64,000 nt of DNA from Ardenticatenaceae bacterium (GCA_020634495.1 JACKBR010000017.1:28086-92085); one strand, 5' to 3'; shown: positions 16,266 through 25,445, counted from the stretch's first letter. The notes: generated by a model not told the origin, from the sequence alone. Made by a program: numbers and translations.

Positions 16266-16326
16266 GTGGGGAGGGAAACGGCCGTGTTTCGTTTGCAGGT
16301 CAATCATCTTGATAGCCTAGATTTTG

Positions 16327-17173
16327 ATGCTTAACTATTTTAAGACAGGATTGAATCAAATGTTTTCCAGAGAACAATATAAGCAAATGGCACGTAGTCT
16401 TCACGTACTTTTGGATGAAACAAGAAAATATACGGACTCCATTCCTAAAAAAGTCGAAGGAATGCAAAATATTTATCTACAGACAAATAGTGACCTTTAT
16501 TCACGAGAGGAAAAGCAGAAAATTCAATATTACCTCCAGGCATGTAACTACAAATTTTACCTAGCTACTCTTAGCCTTGAACAACTGTGGGCTTTAAGCC
16601 ACACAAAACGTGATGAAGTATTCAATGTTTTAGAAAATAGTTTAGATCGTTTGGAATGCTCTGACGACGACTTATTGTTAATTTCCTTTGTTTTTGAAGG
16701 GTTTCTTTTTCAAAGCAGAGCCTTTCTCGATTTCTACATGTTGTACATTTGTTTAGTATTGAAAACAGGGCATGAGGGAAGAATCTCTAAAAGCAAGTTC
16801 AGTAAGGCCTTAACAAATGTAACGCCACCACTTGTAGAAAAAGGAGCAATTATTACAGAATACTTTGAGACCAAAGTTTTCTCTTCATCCAATAAAAGCT
16901 GGCTTAGCCCAGAAAATTGGGGAACACTTTTACGCTCGTTGCGTGACAAAATTGCTCATCGAGACCTTTACGTCCGTCATTTGATATGATGAAACTTTGA
17001 CAGGTCAAGCATTATTTGATTGGCCTACTTTACGACAGACAACATATGATCGCTTTTGTCAGTACATGCAAAATGGGATGTTCGATTTACTCCGGGAGGT
17101 ATCTCCAATTTTATACGACGTAGGATGGATACCTGGACCATACAGGCCTGATATGTGGTCTAAAGACAATTAG
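16327..17173 (+). pseudogene. Frameshifted AT-rich gene of unknown function
   Basis: The first frame encodes about 220 residues and stops at 16987-16989. After one extra base around 16983-16987, the next frame continues without a stop for about 60 residues (DETLTGQALFDWPTLRQTTY ... YRPDMWSKDN) to 17173. The original protein would be about 280 residues. It is mostly helical, with SLEQLWALSHTKRDEVF, a LRSLRDKIAHRDL motif resembling HEPN/Cthe-type RNase-like helical proteins (R-x4-H-like), and no signal peptide. Base content is much more AT-rich than its neighbours and the ACGGCCGT palindrome is absent, so it was probably acquired recently. The start could also be the ATG at 16360. Confidence 0.65.
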
Positions 17174-17250
17174 CAAATCAAGAAATACCAAAGTATTTCT
17201 AGGAAAATGAGCAAAATCGTCAAAGTTGTTAGCTTGTGTAAAATCGGGGC

Positions 17251-18387
17251 ATGGCATTTAACGAAGCGACGATTAGCAACAACGGCATTGTCCGCCCCAC
17301 CCACATTGAAGTAAACCTCACCCGCCTGACGGAAAATTACCGGGCCATCGAGCGCGCCGTCACGCCCGCCACGGTGATGCCCATCCTGAAGGCGAATGCG
17401 TATGGGCACGGGCTGGTGGAAGTGGCCCGGCATGTGGTCTCGCTGGGGCACCGCACCTGGGCGTCGCCTTTAGAAGAGGGCATTTGCTGCGCGAAGCGGG
17501 CATCACTGCGCCGATTCTGGTGCTGGGCGGCATCATCGGCAACCAGGTGCCGCTCTTTTGCAGCACGACCTCACCTCACCGCCTCCATCGAAAAGTTAAC
17601 CCAATTGACGAAGCCGCCGCCAAAATGGGCGTGCAGGCCAAAGTCCACCTGAAAATCGACACAGGGATGGAGCGTATCGGGGTGCATTATTACACGCGGC
17701 TTCGCTGCTGAGGCAGCGCTCAACTGCGAACATTGTCTGGTGGAGGGATTTATTCTCACTTTGCCAACGCGGATACGGCCGTTCTCCACTCCGCCCAAAC
17801 CCAACTCGACCGCTTCAACCAGGTGCTATCGTTTTATGAACAACGCGGGCTGCCGCCACCGCCGCTGCGCCACATGGCCAACTCCGAGCCATTCCAGCTG
17901 CCCGGCAGCCACTTGAGCATGGTGCGGGATTTTGCTCTACGGGGTCTACCCGTCGGACGAGGTGGCCAAAACGGTGACCGTACGTCCAGTACTCAGCTGG
18001 AAGTCGCGGGTGGTCTACTTCAAGGTGGTGCAGCCGGATCATCCGGTGAGCTACGGCTCCACCTGGCAAAGCGACCACATGGTGCGGGTGGTCACCGTGC
18101 CCGTGGGCTATGGCGACGGTTATTTTCGGCGCATGTCGGGGCAGGCGCAGGTGATCATTCGGGGGAAAAGGTATCCGGTAATCGGCCGTATTTGTATGGA
18201 TCAGCTCATGGTCAACATTGAGTGGGACAGCGCCTACAACAACGACGAGGTCGTGCTGCTGGGCGAAAGCGAGGATGGCACCGTCGCCATTCGTTGCGAA
18301 GAGCTGGCGGAATGGGCCGGAACCATCCCCTACGAAATCCTCACCAACATCAACACCCGCGTCTCTCGGCTTTACATAACTGAATAA
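17251..18387 (+). pseudogene. alr: Alanine racemase with many frameshifts
   Basis: Alanine racemase makes D-alanine for peptidoglycan with pyridoxal phosphate. The pieces in order are: THIEVNLTRLTENYRAI, then the PLP-lysine motif ILKANAYGHGLVEVA; LREAGITAPILVLGG; MGVQAKVHLKIDTGMERIGV; GIYSHFANAD; and the catalytic-Tyr domain VVTVPVGYGDGYFRRMSG, with RICMDQLMVNI. They lie in different frames. At least eight apparent one-base losses, mostly in homopolymers, and one of about five bases occur between 17440 and 17935. The last 150 codons (from 17932) are intact. Either the gene is broken or this short stretch is poorly sequenced. Confidence 0.85.
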
Positions 18388-18389
18388 AT

Positions 18390-18464
18390 AGAAATCAGGA
18401 CACAGATTACACAGATTTTCACAGATAAATCCACCGTGTTTATCAGCGTTCATTCGTGTCCAAT
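18390..18464. repeat. CACAGATTACACAGATT repeat
   Basis: ACACAGATTACACAGATTTTCACAG is followed by GTTTATCAGCGTTCATTCGTGT. It belongs to the CACAGATT family of gene-end repeats. Confidence 0.6.
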
Positions 18465-18532
18465 TATTGTCAGACAGTTTGCAAAAAAAGAGGGCGCGAC
18501 CAAATGAATTTGATCACGCCCCCTAGAAAGCG

Positions 18533-18567
18533 TTCGACCCCGGCCAGGAGGGAGAACCGGGGTCGAA
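18533..18567. terminator. Perfect inverted repeat between convergent genes
   Basis: TTCGACCCCGG and CCGGGGTCGAA form an 11-bp stem around a 13-base loop, between the plus-strand alr remnant and the minus-strand FHA-like gene. No clear T-run follows the stem. The wider 18388-18642 stretch holds only this hairpin and the CACAGATT repeat. Confidence 0.5.
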
Positions 18568-18642
18568 ACACTTCTTTTGGCGACTTCTGATTGTTAGAAT
18601 AGCCTCGAAACCTAAACCAAACCTGAGATAAAGTTAAATAGT

Positions 18643-19977
18643 TTATAAGTGAACCTTTGCCAAAATGGGCCATGCTAAAAAGAAATGGGGTAGGCATCCG
18701 CCACGGTTTAGGGAATCGGCGCTTTGGTGAAAAGTTAGCTGTAATTCACCCACTTGCAGCCGGTGGCCATCTTGGAGGACATGTGCTCCCTTGATGGGGT
18801 TTCCATCAAGAAATGTAGGAAAGGCATCACTAAGCCAATAAAAAAAGTATTTGTTTCGTGCTCGACGAATGGCGATATTGCCAATGACAACTTCTCCGTC
18901 TGGTGGCAGGATGTGGCGTTCCTGACGGCCGTTTGGCCAGAAAAAGGTTAGGTACGGCTCAGGCTGGGGCGTTAACGGGGGCGCTGGTGGCGGCGGTGGG
19001 GGCGGCGGCGTATTTTGGTTGGGTTGATGAGGCGGCAGCAAAAATGATCTCAGGCCATCGGCATAGCCAATCGCCGCTACCAGCAAACAGCTCACCGCGA
19101 AGATCAGCAAGGGTTGGTAATACTCAAAGACAAAGTGGGGCAAGCGGCGCAGAATATCAAAATGCCAACGGCCGTTTGTAACTTCTGCCACACGGTAATT
19201 TTGTTCAAAGTTGTCCAGCCAATCTACATCTTCAGCCATGCGTTTATGGATGGCCATCATGTCGGCGGGCATTCCCTGCCAGCCATCAATGCTTAGATTG
19301 ACAAAATCTGCCAGTCGGACAAATCCGGCAGCGCGGGCTTGGGGAATCAGCTTGGCCGTGCCCCGATTCTTAGCAGCAAGGAGGTCCATGTCGTTACGAG
19401 CAACAATCAATTCCTGTTGGATGTTCTCGACAATGGGGTAGCGGGTGACGGAAGCAACGGCCGTTGACACATCATCTAAACCCTGGCTCATGCCTGATAG
19501 GCTGTAAGAAACGGCCGCACTTCGCTGGTATAGATCGGCCAGAATCTCATCACCCCGGCCCAAATCATAAAACTTCAGGTGCGCCAAATCGCGCGATAAC
19601 TGGGACGCGCCTTCAATAACCTCTAGCTCATTGTCGAAGGCCGCAATTTTGTGAACGGCCGTATCTGCCCGAACGGTAACCCGCTTTGCATCCCCCGGCA
19701 TTGGCATGTTATCAGCCAGGGCTGGTGCGTTTGCCCGGTCTAGCCAGGCAGACCAGACCGCAGCCTCCTCCACATGCAGCGTCTGGCGAATTTGCATGGC
19801 AATATTGCTGTACTCATTCAACTGCACGGTGCGCTGGGGTATTTCTGCAACCTGGAGGATCAGGTCATCTGTAACCTTTCGGTAAGGATCTTGCCAATTG
19901 ATGATCGCAGACACAGCGAATAAGATTAAGATAGCGGCCCCAATCCCAAACCCCACACGAGAAAATCGACGGAACAT
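18643..19977 (-). CDS. Membrane protein with C-terminal FHA-like domain
   Basis: About 444 residues. The ATG at 19977 has AGGAGG 5-10 bases upstream. Order of parts: one N-terminal membrane helix (FGIGAAILILFAVSAII); a long helical extracytoplasmic region of about 270 residues; a second membrane helix (LLIFAVSCLLVAAIGYA); a proline-rich linker with eight consecutive Pro; then about 90 residues resembling a forkhead-associated domain (GEVVIGNIAIRRARNKYFFYWLSD, FLDGNPIKGAHVLQDGHRLQVGELQLTF). With two helices the FHA part faces the cytoplasm. The canonical GR-x-S-x2-H phosphothreonine motif is degenerate, so phosphopeptide binding is doubtful. Confidence 0.7.
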   Translation of the reverse strand: MFRRFSRVGFGIGAAILILFAVSAIINWQDPYRKVTDDLILQVAEIPQRTVQLNEYSNIAMQIRQTLHVEEAAVWSAWLDRANAPALADNMPMPGDAKRVTVRADTAVHKIAAFDNELEVIEGASQLSRDLAHLKFYDLGRGDEILADLYQRSAAVSYSLSGMSQGLDDVSTAVASVTRYPIVENIQQELIVARNDMDLLAAKNRGTAKLIPQARAAGFVRLADFVNLSIDGWQGMPADMMAIHKRMAEDVDWLDNFEQNYRVAEVTNGRWHFDILRRLPHFVFEYYQPLLIFAVSCLLVAAIGYADGLRSFLLPPHQPNQNTPPPPPPPPAPPLTPQPEPYLTFFWPNGRQERHILPPDGEVVIGNIAIRRARNKYFFYWLSDAFPTFLDGNPIKGAHVLQDGHRLQVGELQLTFHQSADSLNRGGCLPHFFLAWPILAKVHL

Positions 19978-20147
19978 GTCACCCTCCTGATTTCCAAAAA
20001 TGGTTAGCACGATATGGCAAACCTCGCGGTGTCGCGGAGTTCCATTTTTAGATTTTCCGCGACACACTTAGTATAACAAAAGCGGCCGTTCCAAATCGCC
20101 CAGGTTTCTGACAGCAAGCTAACAGATTTATGACAGTACGAAGGAGG

Positions 20148-21065
20148 TCAGAGAAGTGACAAATGAGCCAGGGTGCCCAGGATGTGGTCGCGCATGGCGG
20201 CGCTGTGCCACATGGCAGAAATATGCCCGGCAGGTATGGTAACTAACGGCCGTTCCGCATACAACTCAGCGTGATTTTCTAGCCTGAAAAAGAGATCATT
20301 TTCCCCCAACAATGGGAAAACACGATCAGGGGCGCATTGTTGATAAAACAGCGTAAAGTCCAAATGCTGCTGCAACTGCTCCAACGTTAGCTGCATGGGG
20401 CGATCAAATAAAGTAGAGGTGTCCCAAATAACCTGAGCCAGATTGGGCGAAGCCAGCATGGGGATGACGGCGCGAGTTTGCTGTAGCAGCCCTTCGTATA
20501 GCAGGCTGGTTATGCCGCCCCAGCTCACGCCGGAGGCAACGGTGTAGGCTGCGCCTTCTGCTTCAAACTGCTGCTGCATCAGGGCCATAATTCGCATAGA
20601 GCCAGCAAAAATCTGGTAAACATTCTGCACAGAAGCAAAGCCAATTTTGGTAGGGTTTTGCCAATTGTCGTGGAAGGGGGCCTGCACACAAACAGAATGC
20701 GCGGGCAGCGATACGGCCGTTGGCAACAAGCGCTGCCAACTATTTGTGTAAGGATATTCGTTAAAGCCGTGATGAAATAGCAGCAGCGGTGCGGTGGGGT
20801 CTACGGCTGGACGTACCTGCACCCGGCACATAATTTCCCCAATGGGGGTTTGTAAATAAACAGGGTGCTCGCCTGGGGCCGTTAGCTGGTAAACGGCCGT
20901 TTTCCGAGTATCAACCATTGTTCCAGCCAATACCTGGGTAAGAGAAGGCGCATCTTCGGCGCTAGATTCCAGCGAATCGGGCACCCGGCGATTTAGGCCG
21001 TACAACACCGCCTTGTCAATTTGCTGCACCATTGTTTGCCGTAAATTCAGATTAAAAGAAAACAT
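20148..21065 (-). CDS. Alpha/beta hydrolase
   Basis: A 305-residue soluble hydrolase. APLLLFHHGFNEYPY supplies the oxyanion-hole HHG segment. GVSWGGITSLLYEG is the nucleophile elbow (Ser in G-x-S-x-G-like GVSWG). A late Asp (GENDLFF) and His (TIPAGHISAMWH) complete a plausible triad. No signal peptide is seen. Substrate cannot be told; the family includes esterases and peptidases. It stands alone on the minus strand. Confidence 0.8.
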   Translation of the reverse strand: MFSFNLNLRQTMVQQIDKAVLYGLNRRVPDSLESSAEDAPSLTQVLAGTMVDTRKTAVYQLTAPGEHPVYLQTPIGEIMCRVQVRPAVDPTAPLLLFHHGFNEYPYTNSWQRLLPTAVSLPAHSVCVQAPFHDNWQNPTKIGFASVQNVYQIFAGSMRIMALMQQQFEAEGAAYTVASGVSWGGITSLLYEGLLQQTRAVIPMLASPNLAQVIWDTSTLFDRPMQLTLEQLQQHLDFTLFYQQCAPDRVFPLLGENDLFFRLENHAELYAERPLVTIPAGHISAMWHSAAMRDHILGTLAHLSLL

Positions 21066-21319
21066 TCCGCAACCATATCATCCCAAAAGCCAAGCGCCAA
21101 TAAAAAAGCCATCCTGACAAAATTCACTCATCTTTCACTCGGAAACGGCCGTTCATACCAAAGTTAGAGAAAAATCATCCCTTTCGGTGGTTGTTGCCAT
21201 AAATCTCCATTGTTAGAATAGGACTAAAGAACGGCAGTGCTTTTTAGGCAGATTGTCTATACTTTACGTTACCATTGGTGTGTGCGCCGTACACCTGTTT
21301 TTTAAGGAAGATGCAACCG

Positions 21320-21925
21320 ATGAAACTTCTAACCACAGCAACGCTCAACTGGTTCGACGACGGTTGTTGTGACGTGAAATATCTAGACATCTGGCACAAA
21401 GCCCCGGTAACCTACCAGCCAGGTCAGGTTATAGATGACAGCTGGCATGTAGATACCTATGAAGTTTCACTGGGGCAAGATGAAGACGGCCGTCTCTTCC
21501 GCAAAGCCGCAGACCTTCTCATGCGCTACCAGTTTTACCCCCAGGATGTACTCAGCCACACCAGTGACTTTAGCCTGTGGAATCGCTGGGCACAGGTTGG
21601 CGACCGCATTGTGCAACGCATTCACCTTTTTTCCCTCTTTGGCAAACCAATTGTAGACGTCATTGCCATGAACGAAGTGCGCCAGGTGGTCACCGAACCG
21701 CGCCGCTATGGCCTTAGCTACGTCACCGTGGGCCACCACATTGAACAAGGTGAATGGAACGCCTGCCTGGAATGGTGCGATGATAATGAACTCATCCTCA
21801 CCATTAAAGCAATCTCCCGGCCAGTGCCCCAAGAACCCATTCGCAACTACGGCTACATGCGTACCCGCCAAAAACTGGCCCACCAACGCGGCCTGCAACA
21901 GTTCAAACAAGCCGTTTTTGCCTAA
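21320..21925 (+). CDS. DUF1990 family protein
   Basis: About 200 residues. The ATG at 21320 has AAGGAAG 9 bases upstream; the in-frame ATG at 21311 is too close to it. The sequence shows RYQFYPQDVLSHTSDFSLWNRWAQVGDRIVQRIHL and VIAMNEVRQVVTEPRRYGLSYVTVGHHIEQGEW, the DUF1990 core. WCDDNELILTIKAISRP and a helical C-terminus follow. Molecular function of the family is not established. The stop lies 30 bases from the convergent YbdK gene. Confidence 0.8.
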   Translation: MKLLTTATLNWFDDGCCDVKYLDIWHKAPVTYQPGQVIDDSWHVDTYEVSLGQDEDGRLFRKAADLLMRYQFYPQDVLSHTSDFSLWNRWAQVGDRIVQRIHLFSLFGKPIVDVIAMNEVRQVVTEPRRYGLSYVTVGHHIEQGEWNACLEWCDDNELILTIKAISRPVPQEPIRNYGYMRTRQKLAHQRGLQQFKQAVFA

Positions 21926-21955
21926 AAGCAAGCCGCAAAAACCCAAGTAAAGTAA

Positions 21956-23110
21956 TTAAATTCCTTCGCGTGTTTCCCGGACAAGCTGGTCCACAACCGC
22001 TTTCAGCGCTTCTTCCTGGTTGCTGTCTCCACCGTGGGCATTGTAGGTAGCTATCTGCCGGTCGGCGCTGGTGCCGTTTTTAAGGATAGTGTGTACGTAC
22101 TCCACCTCTTGGCGGCTGCCTAAATCATCCACCACATCATCCAGCAGCTCCAGCAGTTCATCCATCAGTTTGGGAAAGGGAATAGACTCCTGCTGGCCAA
22201 AGTCGATCAGTTCGCCATTGATGCCGTACCGCACGGCCCGCCATTTATTTTCTGAGATGTGCATGTGCCGGTACCGTCGCCAGGACATGTTTTGGCGGCG
22301 CAGCTTGAGCAGTTTGGCACAGATTGCCTGAAACAGGGCCGCAATGCAAATTGCCTCATCAATTTTGGTGCAGATGTCGGTAATGCGGAACTCAAGCGTA
22401 TCAAAAACGGGATGCGGCCGTATGTCCCACCAAATTTTGGCCCGCGTATCGGCCTTGCCAAAAGCGCCTACCATGCCCAGCGTGCGTTCGTAACTGCGAT
22501 ATTCTCCCCAAGAATCAAAAGAGTGAGGAATGCCTGTACGCGGCAATGATTCAAAGACCACGCTGCGGTAGGAGCGCAAGCCGGTGTTACGGCCGTGCCA
22601 AAACGGTGAGCTGGTGGACAGCGCCAGCAAGTGGGGGATGAAGTACCGCGCCTGATTCATAATCTCAATCATCAGATTCTTCGATTCCAGATCGCTGCCA
22701 AAGCCCACGTGGACGTGCATACCAAAGATTAGCAGCCGCTTGGCCACTCCCTGCATATCGTCTAGCAGTTCTTTGTAGCGCACCCCTTCCGTTATGGATT
22801 GTTCATCCCAGCGAGCAAAAGGATGCGTGGAAGCGGCGGCAATGGCCACGCCGTTTTCATCGGCTAGCTGGCACACGGCGCGACGCAGCCGAACCACCTC
22901 GCGCCGCACGTCGCCAATGTTTTGGCAAACGTTGCTGCCCACCTCTACCTGCGACTGCATCAATTCTGGCATTAGATTAAGGCGCACCTCTCGCTGTTGA
23001 TCCTGAGACAAAAACTCAGAAATATAGGCGTGGAGATTGCGACTTTTTGGGTCGATGATCTGATACTCTTCCTCAATTCCCATTGTAAGTGGCGGGGTCG
23101 GTACGGACAT
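21956..23110 (-). CDS. ybdK: Carboxylate-amine ligase, YbdK family (GCS2)
   Basis: A 384-residue member of the glutamate-cysteine ligase 2 family, which joins glutamate to an amine with ATP. The N-terminus has the ATP/Mg motif MGIEEEYQIID. ASTHPFARWDEQSITEGVRY and GMHVHVGFGSD follow, the conserved His cluster of the family. WWDIRPHPVFDTLEFRITDICT is the C-terminal binding motif. YbdK proteins have weak glutamate-cysteine ligase activity; the physiological product is uncertain. It is divergent from the GbsR gene. Confidence 0.92.
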   Translation of the reverse strand: MSVPTPPLTMGIEEEYQIIDPKSRNLHAYISEFLSQDQQREVRLNLMPELMQSQVEVGSNVCQNIGDVRREVVRLRRAVCQLADENGVAIAAASTHPFARWDEQSITEGVRYKELLDDMQGVAKRLLIFGMHVHVGFGSDLESKNLMIEIMNQARYFIPHLLALSTSSPFWHGRNTGLRSYRSVVFESLPRTGIPHSFDSWGEYRSYERTLGMVGAFGKADTRAKIWWDIRPHPVFDTLEFRITDICTKIDEAICIAALFQAICAKLLKLRRQNMSWRRYRHMHISENKWRAVRYGINGELIDFGQQESIPFPKLMDELLELLDDVVDDLGSRQEVEYVHTILKNGTSADRQIATYNAHGGDSNQEEALKAVVDQLVRETREGI

Positions 23111-23277
23111 CTAGTTCTCCTATTTTGTGGACACAGTAAGCGTGAGCGAATTGCTGGGTGCATTATAAATTGGGTGGGGATAAGTAGGCAAGTGAACTTT
23201 GGCTCCTTTGTTGACGCGGTTTCAGAACTTTGCTAACATCTGGTACATTCAAAACGTTCTGAACGCAGGGGAAAATA

Positions 23278-23814
23278 ATGCACAAGAGTTTAACGGCCGT
23301 TAACGATAGTACCGTAGCAGGTTTGGGGCGATTGGCCCGCTTTTTTGGCTTCAGCGAAGTGATGGGGCGACTGTATGGCACGCTGCTGATGAGTCCAGAG
23401 CCGCTCTCGCTGGATGATTTGGCCGACACGCTGCGCATTAGCAAAGGCTCTGTAAGCATGAACATGCGCGCCCTGGAACGCTGGGGCATGGCCAATGAAG
23501 TGTGGATGCGCGGTGAACGCAAAAAATATTATTCGGCCGAATCTGACCTGTGGCAGGTGATACGCAACGTGCTAGACAGCCGCGAACGCCGCGAGGTGCA
23601 GGTCGCCCTGCAAGTGCTGAGCGAAAGTGTAGAAAAGCTGCAATCGGCGAATGAAACGTTGACGCCAGAAGAGCAGGAATTGGCTAAATATTACCTAGAG
23701 CGTATGGACGACCTGCAGGCGTTTTTTGAATTTGCTCAAATGGCCCTAGAAACGGTGCTGGGCAGTGAGGAAACCCTCGATTTTGAAGCCGTCACCAAAA
23801 TAGAAATTGGTTAA
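23278..23814 (+). CDS. GbsR/MarR-family transcriptional regulator
   Basis: A 178-residue winged-helix repressor. ARFFGFSEVMGRLYGTLLMSPEPLSLDDLADTLRISKGSVSMNMRALERWGMANEVW is the DNA-binding domain, with recognition helix KGSVSMNMRAL. GERKKYYSAESDLW is the wing. A long helical C-terminus (VQVALQVLSESVEKLQSANETL) should dimerise. GbsR controls choline/betaine genes in Bacillus. A betaine gene block lies 13 kb away, so a link is possible but only inferred. An ACGGCCGT copy lies inside the first codons. Confidence 0.85.
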   Translation: MHKSLTAVNDSTVAGLGRLARFFGFSEVMGRLYGTLLMSPEPLSLDDLADTLRISKGSVSMNMRALERWGMANEVWMRGERKKYYSAESDLWQVIRNVLDSRERREVQVALQVLSESVEKLQSANETLTPEEQELAKYYLERMDDLQAFFEFAQMALETVLGSEETLDFEAVTKIEIG

Positions 23815-23818
23815 ATTT

Positions 23819-23891
23819 AGAGACTGGAGATTGGAGACTGGAGATTAGCGGGGACGCTCTTTTCAGTCTCCAATCTCTAATCTCCACTCTC
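23819..23891. repeat. Gene-end hairpin repeat (GGAGATTGGAGACT family, copy 2)
   Basis: GAGACTGGAGATTGGAGACT is followed by AGTCTCCAATCTCTAATCTCC, folding into a long imperfect hairpin between gbsR-like and yjjX-like genes. Confidence 0.75.
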
Positions 23892-23897
23892 TTTTTT

Positions 23898-24428
23898 ATG
23901 AAAATAGCTGTTGGTTCTACAAATCCGGTGAAGGTTACGGCCGTTCGCCAAACCATCACCCGTATCTGGCCAGAAGCCGAAATTGTGCCCCTTGCCGTGC
24001 CCAGCGGCGTGAGCGAGATGCCCATGACGGACGAGGAAACGCGCCGGGGAGCGCACAACCGTGCCCTGGCCGCTCGTGAGGCGCTGGACGCTGATTTTGG
24101 CGTCGGTTTAGAAGGCGGCGTGCAGCCAGAGCCATTTGGCCTGACGCTGCATGGCTGGGTGGTGGTGGTGGATAGAAACGGCCGTACCGGCATTGGTGGC
24201 GGCGGGCGGCTGCCGCTGCCAGAACACATCGCCCAAAAGGTGCTGGCCGGTACAGAGTTGGGAGACGTGATGGACGAGGTGCTGGACGACCACAACACCA
24301 AGCAAAAAGGGGGCGCGGTGGGGGCGCTGACCAACGGGCTGGTGCTGCGTGGCGAGACCTTTGCCCTGGCGGTAGCCTATGCTTTTGCCCCGTTTGTTTC
24401 GCCAGACCTCTACCGCAACGCCGCATGA
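23898..24428 (+). CDS. yjjX: Inosine/xanthosine triphosphatase (YjjX, DUF84)
   Basis: A 176-residue house-cleaning phosphatase that removes non-canonical purine nucleotides such as ITP and XTP. MKIAVGSTNPVKVTAVRQTITRIWPEAE is the nucleotide-binding start. VPSGVSEMPMTDEETRRGAHNRALAA carries the signature metal/substrate region. FGVGLEGGVQ and GGGGRLPLPEHI are the active-site strands. The stop overlaps the next start (ATGA), so it is coupled to pgeF. Confidence 0.92.
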   Translation: MKIAVGSTNPVKVTAVRQTITRIWPEAEIVPLAVPSGVSEMPMTDEETRRGAHNRALAAREALDADFGVGLEGGVQPEPFGLTLHGWVVVVDRNGRTGIGGGGRLPLPEHIAQKVLAGTELGDVMDEVLDDHNTKQKGGAVGALTNGLVLRGETFALAVAYAFAPFVSPDLYRNAA

Positions 24429-25213
24429 TTCAACATTCACGCGAAGGCATCGTTTATTTTGAGTTTGCAAGTTTGGCGGGAAACGGCCGTATCCAACACG
24501 CCATCTTTTCCCGCCAGGGTGGGGTCAGCCAGCCGCCACATGATTCCCTGAATTTAAGTGTGAGTGTACCCGATGAGAAAACGGCCGTTTACGCCAATCG
24601 CGCCAAAGCATTTGGCCTGTTTGGGCGGCAAAACGATACCGTTGTCCACGCCCACCTGGTACACGGCAACACCGTCGCCCGCGTCACCCAGGCCAACAAT
24701 GGCACCTGGGTGGAGCACGTCGATGCGCTCATCACCAACGAGCCAGGCTGCGGCCTGACCATGAACTATGCCGACTGCACCCCCATCTTTTTGTACGATC
24801 CGGTGCAGCAAGCCATTGGCCTGGGACATGCGGGCTGGAAGGGGGCGGTGGTGGATTTGCCGGGGGCGATGGTGTGGGCCATGCAGCAGCAGTTTGGCAG
24901 CCATCCGGCTGATTTGTTGGCGGGAATTGGCCCGTGCATTAGCTGGCAACAATACGAGGTAGACGAGCCGCTGGTTAGCGAGGTAAAAGCGGCGTTTGCC
25001 AATTGGGAACTGTTGTTAAGAAAACCTGTGGGGAAGGCAAACGGCCGTTTCCATTTTGATCTCCCCGAAGCCAACCGGCACAATCTGGCCCGCGCTGGCG
25101 TGCAGCAGATTGAACTATCCGGCTTTTGCACCGCCCAGCGTACCGACCTCTTCTTCTCGCATCGCGCCGAAAAGGGAAAAACGGGCCGGTTTGGCACGAT
25201 ATTTATTCTCTAG
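24425..25213 (+). CDS. pgeF: Peptidoglycan editing factor PgeF (YfiH, laccase-fold)
   Basis: A 262-residue copper/zinc-binding protein of the YfiH family. Members remove or prevent L-Ser in place of L-Ala in peptidoglycan stems, and some act on purine nucleosides. IFSRQGGVSQPPHDSLNLS opens the domain. VHGNTV and NYADCTPIFLYDP supply the first metal ligands. LGHAGWKGAVVDLPGAMV and GIGPCISWQQYEV supply the conserved His and Cys. FCTAQRTDLFFSHRAEKGKTGRF is the typical C-terminal end. It is translationally coupled to yjjX. Confidence 0.93.
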   Translation: MIQHSREGIVYFEFASLAGNGRIQHAIFSRQGGVSQPPHDSLNLSVSVPDEKTAVYANRAKAFGLFGRQNDTVVHAHLVHGNTVARVTQANNGTWVEHVDALITNEPGCGLTMNYADCTPIFLYDPVQQAIGLGHAGWKGAVVDLPGAMVWAMQQQFGSHPADLLAGIGPCISWQQYEVDEPLVSEVKAAFANWELLLRKPVGKANGRFHFDLPEANRHNLARAGVQQIELSGFCTAQRTDLFFSHRAEKGKTGRFGTIFIL

Positions 25214-25257
25214 CCAAAAATTGACTATCTGGCAGTCGAGCATGTGCAAAAAAATGG

Positions 25258-25286
25258 TTGACGTTGCCAGCGGAGTATGCTACCCT
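25258..25286 (+). promoter_or_regulatory. Candidate promoter of the leuS leader
   Basis: TTGACG, a 17-base spacer and TACCCT, preceded by TGC as an extended -10. Transcription would start near 25293, just ahead of a short ORF with its own ribosome-binding site. Confidence 0.55.
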
Positions 25287-25311
25287 CTTTCCACTTGATT
25301 CAGGAAACTTT

Positions 25312-25416
25312 ATGATGATTAATTACTTGGTTGCTCAACGATTACGAAATGAACAACGGCACTTACTTGGTAGCCGTGTTTGTTGCGTTGCTGGGGCAAC
25401 CTCATGGGTCGAATGA
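25312..25416 (+). CDS. Short leader ORF upstream of leuS (34 codons)
   Basis: ATG at 25312 has AGGA 6 bases upstream. The peptide begins MMINYLVAQRLRNEQRHLLG and ends with a CC pair, then TSWVE and TGA at 25414. It has four Leu, including two TTA codons and an adjacent Leu-Leu pair at codons 19-20. It is followed within 30 bases by two tandem terminator hairpins, the layout of a leader peptide attenuator. No known leader family is recognised. Translation of the ORF is a prediction. Confidence 0.45.
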   Translation: MMINYLVAQRLRNEQRHLLGSRVCCVAGATSWVE

Positions 25417-25445
25417 ATTAAGAAAGTCAGTTTCTAACCGTTTCA

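Noticed and set aside
23278..23814. GbsR-like protein as regulator of the betaine block
   Set aside because: The family link is real, but the genes are 13 kb apart and no matching operator was identified, so it is kept only as a possibility.
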